NCBI RefSeq assembly: GCF_001499965.1
Contig: NZ_LQIT01000045.1
Location: 1 to 64,000, forward strand
Direction: 5' to 3'
DNA: 64,000 nt
From: Mycobacterium sp. GA-2829
GTDB lineage: Bacteria > Actinomycetota > Actinomycetes > Mycobacteriales > Mycobacteriaceae
The first letter of the stretch is position 1. Each line of letters starts with the position of its first letter. The notes beneath the pieces are model-generated. The model did no database searches. It saw nothing but the letters and a program-made list of their open reading frames with translations, and was not told the origin of the DNA. The position numbers and the translations under genes are program-made. This document shows positions 49,234-57,906 of this stretch, in pieces.

Positions 49234-50658
49234 TCAGACCGGGGTGACGAGCGGAAGCGCTCCCGGCACCTCGGTGAGCGGGGTGGTGATGCCCGCCGCG
49301 GTGCGGAGTTCCGCGAAGGCCCGCACCATCGCGTCGGTCGCCTCGTGGGGGTCGTGGAGGGTCTGGTCGTCGGTGAGCACCGAGATGCTCAGCTGGCCCA
49401 CGTAACTCCACACGGTGATGTTCATCCCGCTGCCCACCACCAGCGGTCCGACCGAGTAGATCTCGTCAACCGACGCGCCCGCGACCAGACCCGGTTCTCG
49501 CGGGCCGGGCACGTTGGAAATGGTGAGGTTCATGATCAGGCTGGAGTCCCTGCGGCTCGACTGGTGCCGGAACACCGGGGGTACCAACCGTGGCGGCAGG
49601 TAGTTCAGCCACGACGCGATGAGCGTCGGACCGAGCAGATGGTGGTTCTCCTTGGCGATCCGGGTGGCCACCGCCGTCAACCGCACCCGCTCGAGCGGAT
49701 CGGCGACGTGGACGGCCAGTGACGGGGTCATGTACGAGAACTCGTTGCCGGACAACCGATCCGGATCGGTGTTGAACGCGATCGGCACCCCGGCGATCAA
49801 CGGGGCGTCGGCGCGGCCGTCGTAGCGCAGCAGCAGTTCGCGCAGCGCACCCGACGCGGTGGCCAGCACGATGTCGTTGAGCGTGACGCCGAGTGTGCGG
49901 GCGAGTTCTTTGGCGTCGGCCAGCGCCACCGGCGCCGTGGCGAACCGGCGCCCGGGGGTGACGACGTGATTGAGGAACGTGCGCGGCGGCGCGAAATTGC
50001 GGGCGAGGTCGGGGTGGGCGCCGCGTTCCCGGCCCTTGCGGTACACCTGCGAGACCCCGGCGGCGGTGTCGCGCAGCAGCATCGGCAACCGGCCGATCTG
50101 CCGCAGGTGGTCACCACCGGCGGCGCGCAGCAGCCCGGCCGACGAGTGCGGCGGCGGGGCGGGTTCGTCGTCGGCCCGCGGGCCCTGCGGCGAGATCACC
50201 TGCGACATCTGGTTCGCCGACGCGACCCCGTCGGCGAGCACGTGATGGACCTTGTGCACGATCGCGATCCGGTCGCCGACCAGTCCTTCGACGACGTACA
50301 TCTCCCACAGCGGTTTCGAACGGTCCAACGGCGTGCTGGCGATCCGCCCGATCAGGTCGTCGAGTTCGCGCCTGCCGCCGGGGGCGGGCAGGTCGACGTG
50401 GCGCAGGTGGTAGTCGAAGTCGATGGTCGGGTTGTCCACCCACATCGGATGGTGCAGGCGTCCGGGGATGTCGACGAGGCGGCGCCGCAGCGGGCGCAGC
50501 GCCAGCAGTCGCGGGGCGGCCACCTGCCTGGCGTAGTCCCGGCTGTAGCCACCGGGCACCCGGGACACGTCGAGCACCCCCACCTTGAGGGTGTGCATGT
50601 GGATCTCGGGCGTCTCGCTGTACAGCATCAGCGCGTCGATGCCGTTGAGTCGCTCCAC
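49234..50658 (-). CDS. Wax ester synthase/diacylglycerol acyltransferase (WS/DGAT)
   Basis: The 474-residue acyltransferase makes triacylglycerol or wax ester from acyl-CoA. It has the active-site motif HKVHHVLADG (HHxxxDG) near 143-149, STPLDRSKPLWEMY just upstream, and the C-terminal domain with FNTDPDRLSGNEFSYMTPSL and NLTISNVPGPREPGLVAGASVDEIYSVGPL. Mycobacteria have many paralogues; which lipid it makes is unclear. GTG start. Confidence 0.92.
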   Translation of the reverse strand: MERLNGIDALMLYSETPEIHMHTLKVGVLDVSRVPGGYSRDYARQVAAPRLLALRPLRRRLVDIPGRLHHPMWVDNPTIDFDYHLRHVDLPAPGGRRELDDLIGRIASTPLDRSKPLWEMYVVEGLVGDRIAIVHKVHHVLADGVASANQMSQVISPQGPRADDEPAPPPHSSAGLLRAAGGDHLRQIGRLPMLLRDTAAGVSQVYRKGRERGAHPDLARNFAPPRTFLNHVVTPGRRFATAPVALADAKELARTLGVTLNDIVLATASGALRELLLRYDGRADAPLIAGVPIAFNTDPDRLSGNEFSYMTPSLAVHVADPLERVRLTAVATRIAKENHHLLGPTLIASWLNYLPPRLVPPVFRHQSSRRDSSLIMNLTISNVPGPREPGLVAGASVDEIYSVGPLVVGSGMNITVWSYVGQLSISVLTDDQTLHDPHEATDAMVRAFAELRTAAGITTPLTEVPGALPLVTPV

Positions 50659-50766
50659 TGTTCGCCCCGTTTCCTCGGTGTCCTACGGTCCTGTGCCCAC
50701 CGGCCGCGTTTTCCACACACCGCGCGTTATGTTCTCATTCCAGCCGAAAACCCGCCCAGGAGCGCG

Positions 50767-51450
50767 ATGACACTCACCGCCGGACGCGGTCCGCTCAGCA
50801 CCGACCCCGCCGGATGGTTCGTCCCGGCGCTGCCCGACGGTGCGGCGTTCGCCGAACCGCATCCGCGGCGGGTGGTGGCGGTACGGGCCGACCGGACGGT
50901 GCTCGACACCGAGGACGTCGTGCTGGTGCACCGCCGCGGCCAACCGTTGAGCTATGCGTTCCGACCCGAGGCCGTCGGCGATCTGCCGTCCACGCCCGCG
51001 GCGGAGGCACCCGGCTACGTGTACGTGCCGTGGGATGCGGTGGACGCCTGGTTCGAGGAGGGCCGCCGGCTGGTCCACTACCCCCCGAACCCGTACCACC
51101 GGGTGGACTGCAGGCCGACGCGGCGGGCGTTGCGGGTCAGCGTCACCGGCACCGTGCTGGTCGACACCGCCGACACCGTCGCGGTGTTCGAGACCGCGCT
51201 GCCTCCGGTCCTCTATGTCGACCCCGCGCACGTGCGCGTCGATCTGCTTCGGCGGAGCGAGACCACCAGCTACTGCAACTACAAAGGGTGGGCGACGTAC
51301 TGGTCGGCGGTCGTCGACGGCACCGTCGTCGACGACGTGGCCTGGTCCTACTTCGAACCGTACGACGAAACACGCTCTATCACCGGCTTTTTCGGCTTCG
51401 ATCCGGCCCGCGCGGAGGTGGTCGCCGAGCTGCCGCTCACGCCCGCTTGA
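50767..51450 (+). CDS. DUF427 family protein
   Basis: The 227-residue protein contains two DUF427-type beta-rich units. The second has the family signature TTSYCNYKGWATYWSAV near 172-188, and YFEPYDETRSITGFFGFDP. The function of the family is not established. An AGGAG box lies 4 bases before ATG 50767. It is divergent from WS/DGAT, and its 3' end overlaps the convergent LLM gene by 14 bases. Confidence 0.85.
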   Translation: MTLTAGRGPLSTDPAGWFVPALPDGAAFAEPHPRRVVAVRADRTVLDTEDVVLVHRRGQPLSYAFRPEAVGDLPSTPAAEAPGYVYVPWDAVDAWFEEGRRLVHYPPNPYHRVDCRPTRRALRVSVTGTVLVDTADTVAVFETALPPVLYVDPAHVRVDLLRRSETTSYCNYKGWATYWSAVVDGTVVDDVAWSYFEPYDETRSITGFFGFDPARAEVVAELPLTPA

Positions 51451-52357
51451 TGACCTCGGCGCCGAACCGCTCGATCGTCTCGCGGGCGTGGGTCAGGCTG
51501 TCGCCGGGCACCGTCACCTGCAGCCAGGTGACACCGAGCCGCTCGAGGGCGGCCACCCCGTCGAGGTAGCGGTCGGGGTCGAAGTCGTCGCTGCCCGCAT
51601 CGCCGCCGTCGATGTTGGTGAACGTGACGTCAACGGTGGCCGGGTCCCGGCCCGCCGCGTCGCAGCGGCGGCGCAGATCGTCGATCGCGGCGCCGAGCCG
51701 GGCCACGGAATCGAGTGCGGCGGTGCGCGCGGTCTGGGCCAGCACGGCGGGTGCGGGGAACGGGCACCACCCGTCGCCGTACGTCGCGACCCGCTCGCGG
51801 GCGGCCGCGGTGTTCCCGCCGATCCAGATCGGCGGATGCGGTGCGGTCAGCGGCCGGGGGTGGGCCGTGACGCCCTTGGCGGTGAAGTGCCGCCCCTCGA
51901 AGGTGAGGTCGTCGGAGGTCCACACCGCCCGGATGGCCGCGAGCGCCTCGGTGAACAGGTCGGTGCGCTCGTCGTAATCGACGCCCAGTGCGGCGAATTC
52001 ACGCTTGAGGTAGCCCACCCCGACGGCGAGGGTGAACCGGCCACCGGAGAGCAGGTCCAGGGTCGCACCGGCTTTCGCCACCACGAACGGGTTGCGGTAC
52101 GGCAGCACCACGATGTTCGGGATCAGCCGCAGCGTGGTGGTGTGGGCCGCCGCGTAACCCATCGCGACGAACGGGTCGAGCGCATCGTGCCCCCCGGCCT
52201 CGAGCCAGCGCTGAGTGGGCGCCGGATGGTCGGTGAACCCGAAGCCGGAGAACCCCGCCGCCTCGGCCGCCTTCGCGACCGCGGTCACCCCCGCACCGGT
52301 CACCAGTTCCGGGTTGTACGGGTGGGTGTGCATCGGGTGGGTGATGGTGAAGTGCAC
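51437..52357 (-). CDS. LLM-class (F420-type) flavin-dependent oxidoreductase
   Basis: The 306-residue TIM-barrel protein resembles luciferase-like monooxygenases, most of which use F420 in mycobacteria. It shows GFSGFGFTDHPAP, TTLRLIPNIVVLPYRNPFVVAKAGATLDLLSGGRFTLAVGVGY and HPPIWIGGNTAAARERVATYGDGWCPF. Start GTG 52357 has AAGGAG 9 bases upstream. It is divergent from the second LLM gene, with 105 bases between the starts. The substrate is unknown. Confidence 0.88.
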   Translation of the reverse strand: MHFTITHPMHTHPYNPELVTGAGVTAVAKAAEAAGFSGFGFTDHPAPTQRWLEAGGHDALDPFVAMGYAAAHTTTLRLIPNIVVLPYRNPFVVAKAGATLDLLSGGRFTLAVGVGYLKREFAALGVDYDERTDLFTEALAAIRAVWTSDDLTFEGRHFTAKGVTAHPRPLTAPHPPIWIGGNTAAARERVATYGDGWCPFPAPAVLAQTARTAALDSVARLGAAIDDLRRRCDAAGRDPATVDVTFTNIDGGDAGSDDFDPDRYLDGVAALERLGVTWLQVTVPGDSLTHARETIERFGAEVIKRA

Positions 52358-52408
52358 CGATTGCGCTCCTTGCGTCGTCGGCTCGCGTCGTTGTGTCACG
52401 GCCGCTAT

Positions 52409-52423
52409 GAGAATACGATTCTC
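52409..52423. promoter_or_regulatory. Palindrome in the divergent LLM promoter
   Basis: GAGAAT-ACG-ATTCTC is a perfect dyad between the two divergent LLM genes, and overlaps TACGAT, a possible -10 box for the rightward gene. A related dyad, GAGAAT-N5-ATTCTC, lies before the thioesterase at 35001-35017. The shape is like operators of mycobacterial TetR-type lipid regulators. Confidence 0.5.
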
Positions 52424-52462
52424 CGCGAAGGCGAAGCCTCTTTTCGCCGAGTAGGGAGAGCC

Positions 52463-53395
52463 ATGGCGGATCTGGACGTCGGTGTCTACGTGCCCCAGAT
52501 CGGCTTCAGTTACGACGACATGCTGCACCGCGCGATCCGCTGCGAGACGCTGGGCATCGGGTCGCTGTGGCTCTACGACCACCTCTACGGGCCCGGCGCG
52601 CCGGACCATCCGTCGCTGGAGGCCTGGACGCTGGCGACCGCGCTGCTCGCCCGCACCGAACGACTGCGGATCGGACACATGGTGCTGTGCAACCAGTTCC
52701 GCCATCCCGCCCTGCTCGCCGAGATGGCCACCACCCTCGACCACATCGCGGCGGGGCGGTTCCAGTTCGGCATCGGCAGTGGCTCCATCGAGGACGAGCA
52801 CCGGCGCGCCGGACTGCCGTGGGGCTCGTTCGCCGAACGCTCCGAACGGCTGGCCGAGACCCTCGAGATCATCACGCAGGCGTTCGACAACGGACGAATC
52901 GATGTGGCGGGCAAGCACTATCAGGTGCGCGACCTGCCGGTGACCCCGGGACCGGGCGAGCGGGTGCGGCCGCCGATCGTCATCGGCGGCGTCGGCGAGA
53001 AGTACACGCTGCCGCTCGTGGCCCGGTACGCCGACGTGTGGAACGTACCCACCTACGCGCTCGGCGAACTGCGACAGAAGGCCGACACGCTCCGTGCCAT
53101 CTGCGCCGACGTCGGCCGCGACCCGGACTCGATCGTACTGTCGGTGGAGATGGTGATGGCCCTCGCCCCGGACGACGCGTCGCTGCCCGAGGTGCGACAG
53201 CTGGCCGAGAAACGGTTCGGCGGGCCGGGTTTCGGTCTGCACGACGGCGGTATGGTCGGCACCCCATCCGTGATCGTGGACCGGTTGCACGAGCTCGCCG
53301 ACATCGGTTTCACCCAGGTGGTGCTGTTCACCCACGACCGCGCGTCCGACCGGACGCTCGACCTGCTCGCCGAGCAGGTGCTCGCACGGCTGTGA
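52463..53395 (+). CDS. LLM-class (F420-type) flavin-dependent oxidoreductase
   Basis: The 310-residue protein is a second luciferase-like oxidoreductase: DVGVYVPQIGFSYDDMLHRAIRCETLGIGSLWLYDHLYGP, LRIGHMVLCNQFRHPALLAEMATTLDHIAAGRFQFGIGSGS, and RPPIVIGGVGEKYTLPLVARYADVWN. GGGAG lies 5 bases before ATG 52463. It is convergent with the acyl-CoA dehydrogenase gene, stops 2 bases apart. Which side it serves, the catabolic island or not, is not clear. Confidence 0.9.
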   Translation: MADLDVGVYVPQIGFSYDDMLHRAIRCETLGIGSLWLYDHLYGPGAPDHPSLEAWTLATALLARTERLRIGHMVLCNQFRHPALLAEMATTLDHIAAGRFQFGIGSGSIEDEHRRAGLPWGSFAERSERLAETLEIITQAFDNGRIDVAGKHYQVRDLPVTPGPGERVRPPIVIGGVGEKYTLPLVARYADVWNVPTYALGELRQKADTLRAICADVGRDPDSIVLSVEMVMALAPDDASLPEVRQLAEKRFGGPGFGLHDGGMVGTPSVIVDRLHELADIGFTQVVLFTHDRASDRTLDLLAEQVLARL

Positions 53396-53397
53396 GG

Positions 53398-54552
53398 TCA
53401 GCGCGGCGCCGAGTAGTGCGGCCTGCCGAGGCCGAGCGCGTGCTGGGCGATCATGTTGCGGAACACCTCGAGGGTGCCGCCGTAGATGCCGGTGGGTCCG
53501 GCGAGCCGGAAGATGTACTCCGGTCCCCCGGCCGCGGCGGCGCCGTCCGCATCGACCGGTAGCGCCCCTGCCGCACCGAGGATGTCCATCAGATCCGGCG
53601 AGACCTCCCGCATGGTCTGGGCGATCGCCACCCGGCCGAACATCTCCGGGGTGCTCATCGCGGCCTCCATCCGCGCGATCGCCCGACCCAGCCGGTAGGC
53701 CACCGACGCGTCCCGCGTGGACACCGCGGCGGCGACCCGGTCCACCGCCTCGGCCATCAGCGTGATGTGTTCGGTCATCACCGCGATCTTCTGCAAACCG
53801 TCGTCGCTGCGTTCGCCCGTACCGTGTTCGGCGTCCAGGGCGCCGCGCAGCACCGACCACCCGGCGTTGACCGCCCCGACGCGGTAGCGGTCGCTGATCC
53901 GCACATCGCTGTAGTAGGTGATGTTGGTGCGGTCGCCGTCGACGGTGCGCAGCGGCTGGATCTCCACACCCGCCGCCGACAGCGGCAGCAGGAACATGGT
54001 GAGGCTCTTGTGTTTCGCCGCCGCCGGGTCGGTGTTGGTGATCAGGAAGACGTACTGCGCGTTGTGGGCGTTGGAGGTGAACATCTTCGAGCCGTTCACG
54101 ATCCAGTCGTCACCGTCGCGCACGGCCCTGGTCTTGCACGTCGCCACGTCGGAGCCGCCCTCGGGTTCGGTGTAGCCCAGACACAGCCGCAGCCTGCCGG
54201 ACAGAACGCCAGGCAGCACTTCGTCGTTCAGCTCCTGGGAGCCGAACCGTTCGACGGTGTGTGCGACCATCGCGGTGGTCCCCCAGTGGAACCACGGGGT
54301 GTGGGCCCGCCCGATCTCCAGCTCCCAGATGCGCCGGCGTACCGCGGAGAAACCGCCCTCGGCCTCGCTGCGGTAGTCCGCGGCGAGGTAGCCCGCCTCC
54401 CCCAGCGCCAGGTGCACGCCCTCGTCGAAGTTCTCCCCGGTCTCCCGGTCCCTGGCGATCACGTCGTCGGTCACCACCGCGGCCAGGAAGTCCCGCAGCT
54501 CGCGCTGGAACGCGCGGTCCTCTTCGGACAGGTCGACCACGGCGAAGTCCAT
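53398..54552 (-). CDS. Acyl-CoA dehydrogenase
   Basis: The 384-residue flavoenzyme has the ACAD order: EEDRAFQRELRDFLAAVV, LGYTEPEGGSDVATCKTRAVRDGDDWIVNGSKMFTSNAHNA, and the C-terminal helix IYGGTLEVFRNMIAQHALGL, in which the usual GTSEI is GTLEV. The start is ATG 54552 (MDFAVVDLSEE); a putative promoter (element B) places the transcript start at or next to this ATG, so it is likely leaderless. It probably performs the first dehydrogenation of an acyl-CoA from the neighbouring degradation pathway. Confidence 0.9.
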   Translation of the reverse strand: MDFAVVDLSEEDRAFQRELRDFLAAVVTDDVIARDRETGENFDEGVHLALGEAGYLAADYRSEAEGGFSAVRRRIWELEIGRAHTPWFHWGTTAMVAHTVERFGSQELNDEVLPGVLSGRLRLCLGYTEPEGGSDVATCKTRAVRDGDDWIVNGSKMFTSNAHNAQYVFLITNTDPAAAKHKSLTMFLLPLSAAGVEIQPLRTVDGDRTNITYYSDVRISDRYRVGAVNAGWSVLRGALDAEHGTGERSDDGLQKIAVMTEHITLMAEAVDRVAAAVSTRDASVAYRLGRAIARMEAAMSTPEMFGRVAIAQTMREVSPDLMDILGAAGALPVDADGAAAAGGPEYIFRLAGPTGIYGGTLEVFRNMIAQHALGLGRPHYSAPR

Positions 54553-54558
54553 CCCATG

Positions 54559-54588
54559 AGCGTGACATCGCACCGTCGATCTGTAAAG
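54559..54588 (-). promoter_or_regulatory. Shared promoter/operator element, copy B
   Basis: AGCGTGACA, 14 bases, TGTAAAG on the plus strand, 24 of 30 bases identical to copy A. On the minus strand TTTACA-N17-CACGCT ends 6 bases before the acyl-CoA dehydrogenase ATG. The divergent SRPBCC gene starts 38 bases to the right. Confidence 0.65.
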
Positions 54589-54625
54589 GTGGTGGGACCC
54601 GCGCGTCACAGAGGAAGGCATCCCG

Positions 54626-55141
54626 TTGGGCATCGTCACCACCAGTTCGGACACCGCGTACCACCATGCGCCAGAGGTGATCTACGACTTCGTCACCGAC
54701 CCGGCGAACTGGACGAAGACGTATCCGGGGAGCAGCTACGTGGGCCGCCTGGACAGCCTGCCGTTGCGGGTGGGCGACATGTGGGAGGAGGGCGGGCCCG
54801 ATAGCGACAAGATCTTCACCTGGCAGCTCGCGATGGCGGTGCGGCCGCGGCTGTGGATGTTCACCTCGGTGGGCCGCCTCGGACACGACCGCGACGGCAA
54901 CGGCGGGATGGCAGGCCGGATCACCGTGGAGTACCAGTTCACCCAGCCGGGTGAGGGTGTCACGCTGTTCCGCAGGACCATGACGATCGAGGCGCCCAAG
55001 GAGGCGCCGATGCCCGACGGCTTCTTCCGGATCGTCAACCCCGCCAACATCGACCGCTACCACGCGGCGGTCGCGCGTGAGCTCAGCGGTGCAGGGTCCG
55101 CCGCAGCGCCGACCCCTGGAGCGCGAACAGCGCTCGGCTGA
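54626..55141 (+). CDS. SRPBCC (START-like) family protein
   Basis: The 171-residue protein has the SRPBCC/polyketide cyclase pattern: SSDTAYHHAPEVIYDFVTDPANWTKTYPGSSYVG, a hydrophobic ligand cavity sequence (FTWQLAMAVRPRLWMFTSVG) and a C-terminal helix (IDRYHAAVAREL). Such proteins bind or transform hydrophobic ligands. The start is TTG 54626 with GAGGAAGG about 7 bases upstream. Its end overlaps the convergent hydrolase gene by 59 bases. Being divergent from the acyl-CoA dehydrogenase across element B, it may be coregulated. Confidence 0.8.
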   Translation: MGIVTTSSDTAYHHAPEVIYDFVTDPANWTKTYPGSSYVGRLDSLPLRVGDMWEEGGPDSDKIFTWQLAMAVRPRLWMFTSVGRLGHDRDGNGGMAGRITVEYQFTQPGEGVTLFRRTMTIEAPKEAPMPDGFFRIVNPANIDRYHAAVARELSGAGSAAAPTPGARTALG

Positions 55142-55985
55142 CCTCCCAGTCCGGGAGCAACGAGTCGAATCCGTGGCAGGTGCCGGGGAACACGTGCAGT
55201 TCGGTGGCGACGGCGGCCTCGAGCAGGCGCCGTGCGTAGTCGAGCGCCTCGTCGCGCAGCGGGTCGAGTTCCGAACAGCTGATGAACGCCGGTGGCAGCC
55301 CGGCCAGTTCGGTGCGGGTGGCCGGGGCGACACCGGTGACCCCCGCCGGGAGGTAGTGCCGCCACATCAGCTCCACCGCGGGCCCGTCGAAGCCGGGGGT
55401 GGTGGTGAACTCGCGGTGCGACGGTGTGGCCCGCTCGTCGAGCACGGGCTGGTGCAGCAGCTGGAACACCACGGGCGGGGCGGCGCCGGTCGCCGACGCC
55501 TGCGCGAGCAGCGCCGCGAGCGCTCCCCCGGCGCTGCTGCCCGCCACGGCGATCCGCGTCGGGTCAACGTGCAGCGCAACGGCTTCGGTGTGCAGCCACT
55601 GCAGAGCGGTCAGCACGTCGTCGTACGCGGCGGGGTGGGGGTGTTCGGGCGCCAGCCGGTAGTCGACGGAGACCACGGTGCACGCGGCGCGACGGGCGAA
55701 TTCGACGCACTGCCGGTGGTCGGTGTCGAGGTTACCCAGGACGAACGCCCCGGAATGGCAGTAGAGCACCGCGGGCGCCGGCGAGGTGCCGCCGCGGTAG
55801 ATCCGCACCGCGACCCCGGATCCGGCGGTGGTGTCCTCGATGTCGACGCCGGTGGTGTCGAGCGCGGCCGCGGTCTCCCGGCGCCGGATGTCGAGTGAAT
55901 CCCGCACGGCCGACAGCGTCGCCGGGGACAGGTCGGTACGGAACGCGGCGAACCGCTCCAGTGCGGGGTCGAGGCGTTCGATCAC
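55083..55985 (-). CDS. HSL-type alpha/beta hydrolase (esterase/lactonase)
   Basis: The 300-residue hydrolase belongs to the hormone-sensitive-lipase group: the oxyanion motif is CHSGAF (HGG variant), the nucleophile elbow is VAGSSAGGALAALL, followed by SCSELDPLRDEALDYARRL (Asp) and FPGTCHGFDSL (His). The GTG start at 55985 overlaps the stop of the DUF4267 gene as GTGA. It is the last gene of the eight-gene operon and may hydrolyse the ester or lactone made by the Baeyer-Villiger enzyme. Confidence 0.88.
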   Translation of the reverse strand: MIERLDPALERFAAFRTDLSPATLSAVRDSLDIRRRETAAALDTTGVDIEDTTAGSGVAVRIYRGGTSPAPAVLYCHSGAFVLGNLDTDHRQCVEFARRAACTVVSVDYRLAPEHPHPAAYDDVLTALQWLHTEAVALHVDPTRIAVAGSSAGGALAALLAQASATGAAPPVVFQLLHQPVLDERATPSHREFTTTPGFDGPAVELMWRHYLPAGVTGVAPATRTELAGLPPAFISCSELDPLRDEALDYARRLLEAAVATELHVFPGTCHGFDSLLPDWEVSRALFALQGSALRRTLHR

Positions 55986-56383
55986 GCGGTGGCGTTCTCG
56001 GCCTTCGCAGAGGTGCCGGACAGCGCGTACGCCGCGGCCACCCCGCACAGCGTCGCGGTGACCGCGGTGGTGATCCGGGCCCGCTGGTCCAGCGCGGGTG
56101 ACCCGGCGGTGGCCACCTCGACGGCGGTCAGCCCGACGGTGGCGGCCAGGGCCGCGCGGATACCACCGCCGCCGAGCAGGATCGCGCCCAGCGCCGCCTC
56201 GCGCATCGCGTACATCCGTGTGAGGTGGTGGCGCTGCGCCTCGGCGCGTACGCCGTCCCCGGCCGGGGTGCTGTCCAGTCGTTTCGGGGCCACCGTGCCG
56301 ACGGCGCCGAGCAGGACCATCAGCGCCCCGATGACACGCCGAATACGGTGCGAGGCCTGGGGGCTCGCGGGGGTGATCGTCAT
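55982..56383 (-). CDS. DUF4267 membrane protein
   Basis: The 133-residue protein has about four hydrophobic segments (IGALMVLLGAVGTVAP, ALGAILLGGGGIRAALAATVGLTAVEVA, ITTAVTATLCGVAAAYALSG) and a central RMYAMREAALGA. This fits DUF4267, small four-helix membrane proteins of unknown role. Its ATG overlaps the BVMO stop, its own stop overlaps the hydrolase start. In the operon it may help a membrane-related step or simply be a conserved passenger. Confidence 0.8.
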   Translation of the reverse strand: MTITPASPQASHRIRRVIGALMVLLGAVGTVAPKRLDSTPAGDGVRAEAQRHHLTRMYAMREAALGAILLGGGGIRAALAATVGLTAVEVATAGSPALDQRARITTAVTATLCGVAAAYALSGTSAKAENATA

Positions 56384-57906
56384 CGGGGGGCGCTCCTCGT
56401 GAGGTCGGTGTGGGTGCGCACCTCGATGTCGGGCAGGTGCGCGGGTGGGTCGAAGGTGTAGTCGGCGGCACGGAACCGGCGGGTCATCGCCCAGAACGCG
56501 CGGGCACTGCGCGGCCACTGGGTGACCACCCGCCCGTTGGCCGCGCGGAAGTAGTTGCTGCAGCGCGTGGTCCACACCGTGCCGGCCATCCACCCGTCGA
56601 TCCTGGCGATGTAGTCGACCATCGTCTGCGGCCGCACCGCGACGTACGAACGGCCCCGCCGCCGCAGATGCCGCAGCGCGCGCACGATGTAGCGGGCCTG
56701 GGCCTCGAGCACGAAGATGACGCTGTTTGACCCGACGTTGGTGTTGGGGCCGTAGAGCATGAAGAAGTTCGGGAATCCGGGTACGGCCATCCCGAGGTAG
56801 GCGTACGCGCCGTCGCGCCATTTGTCCCGCAGCGCACCGTCTTCGCCGACCACGTCGATCTGCCCGAGGTAGTCGGCCGCGGCGTAGCCGGTGGCGCACA
56901 GCACGACGTCGACGTCGAGTTCGGTGCCGTCCTCGGTGACCAGCGACCGCGCCCGCAGCTTCTTCGCCGCGCTCGAGATCACCTCGACGTGCGGTTGGGT
57001 CAGCGCCGTGAGGTAGTCGGTCGCGAACACCAGTCGCTTACAGCCCAACGGGTGGCCGGGAGTGAGTCTGCGGCGCAGGTCCTCGTCGAGCACGGTCGCC
57101 TCCAGCACCCGGGTCGCGATGCCGGTGAACTCCTGGGTCTTGTCGCTGCCGTTCTCGATGACCGAGATGTTGCGCTCACTGCGCAGCCACAACCGCGTCC
57201 GGTACACCCGTTTGGCGAACGGCACGTGGGCGAAGAGCCACTTCTCGCGCTCGGTGTAGGGGCGGTCGGGTTTGGGCAGGATCCACGTCGGCGACCGCTG
57301 CACCGAGTACACCTTGGCCGCGACCTTCGCGACCTCCGGAAGCAGTTGCGCAGCAGTCGAACCCGTGCCCAATACCGCGACCCGCGCACCGCTCAGGTCG
57401 ACACTGTGGTCCCAGCGGGCGGTGTGCATCACGACCCCGGTGAACGGCCCCTCCTCGAACAGATCGGGCATCACCGGCCGGGTGAACATCCCGACCGCGG
57501 ACACGACGATGTCAAAGCGGTGCCGCTCCCCCGTCGCGGTGGCCAACTCCCAGTTGCGCGCCGCCGCATCCCAGACCGCGGACACGATCTCGGTGCCGAG
57601 CACCAGATGCGGTCCGAGTTCGTGGCGGCGCGCGCACGTCTCGAAGTAGTCGAGGATCTCCGGTTGCGCCGACCACAGCCGCGACCAGTCGGCGTTGAGG
57701 TCGAACGAATACGAGTAGAGATGCGATTTCACGTCGCACGCCAGACCCGGATAGGTGTTGATGCGCCAGGTGCCGCCGACGCCGTCCTCCCGGTCGAAGA
57801 TCGTGAAGTCCTCGAAGCCGGCCTTCTTGAGGAAGATCCCGAGCGCCAGCCCGCCCGGGCCCGCGCCGATCACGCCCACCGACAGAGTCTTCCGCACCGC
57901 ACTCAT
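56380..57906 (-). CDS. Flavin monooxygenase, Baeyer-Villiger type
   Basis: The 508-residue enzyme binds FAD (VGVIGAGPGGLALGIFLKKAGF) and NADPH (VAVLGTGSTAAQLLPEVAK), with the BVMO fingerprint FxGxxxHTxxWD as FTGVVMHTARWDHS. It also has GVGGTWRINTYPGLACDVKSHLYSYSF and the C-terminal PNFFMLYGPNTNVGSNSVIF. It probably inserts oxygen next to a ketone to make an ester or lactone. ATG 57906 overlaps the SDR stop; the frame extends upstream through that gene but is not coding there. Confidence 0.92.
   Translation of the reverse strand: MSAVRKTLSVGVIGAGPGGLALGIFLKKAGFEDFTIFDREDGVGGTWRINTYPGLACDVKSHLYSYSFDLNADWSRLWSAQPEILDYFETCARRHELGPHLVLGTEIVSAVWDAAARNWELATATGERHRFDIVVSAVGMFTRPVMPDLFEEGPFTGVVMHTARWDHSVDLSGARVAVLGTGSTAAQLLPEVAKVAAKVYSVQRSPTWILPKPDRPYTEREKWLFAHVPFAKRVYRTRLWLRSERNISVIENGSDKTQEFTGIATRVLEATVLDEDLRRRLTPGHPLGCKRLVFATDYLTALTQPHVEVISSAAKKLRARSLVTEDGTELDVDVVLCATGYAAADYLGQIDVVGEDGALRDKWRDGAYAYLGMAVPGFPNFFMLYGPNTNVGSNSVIFVLEAQARYIVRALRHLRRRGRSYVAVRPQTMVDYIARIDGWMAGTVWTTRCSNYFRAANGRVVTQWPRSARAFWAMTRRFRAADYTFDPPAHLPDIEVRTHTDLTRSAPR

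Noticed and set aside
54626..54654. Upstream extension of the acyl-CoA dehydrogenase to 54654
   Set aside because: The frame is open there, but the extra residues are unlike the family, overlap the divergent SRPBCC start and cross the promoter-like element B.
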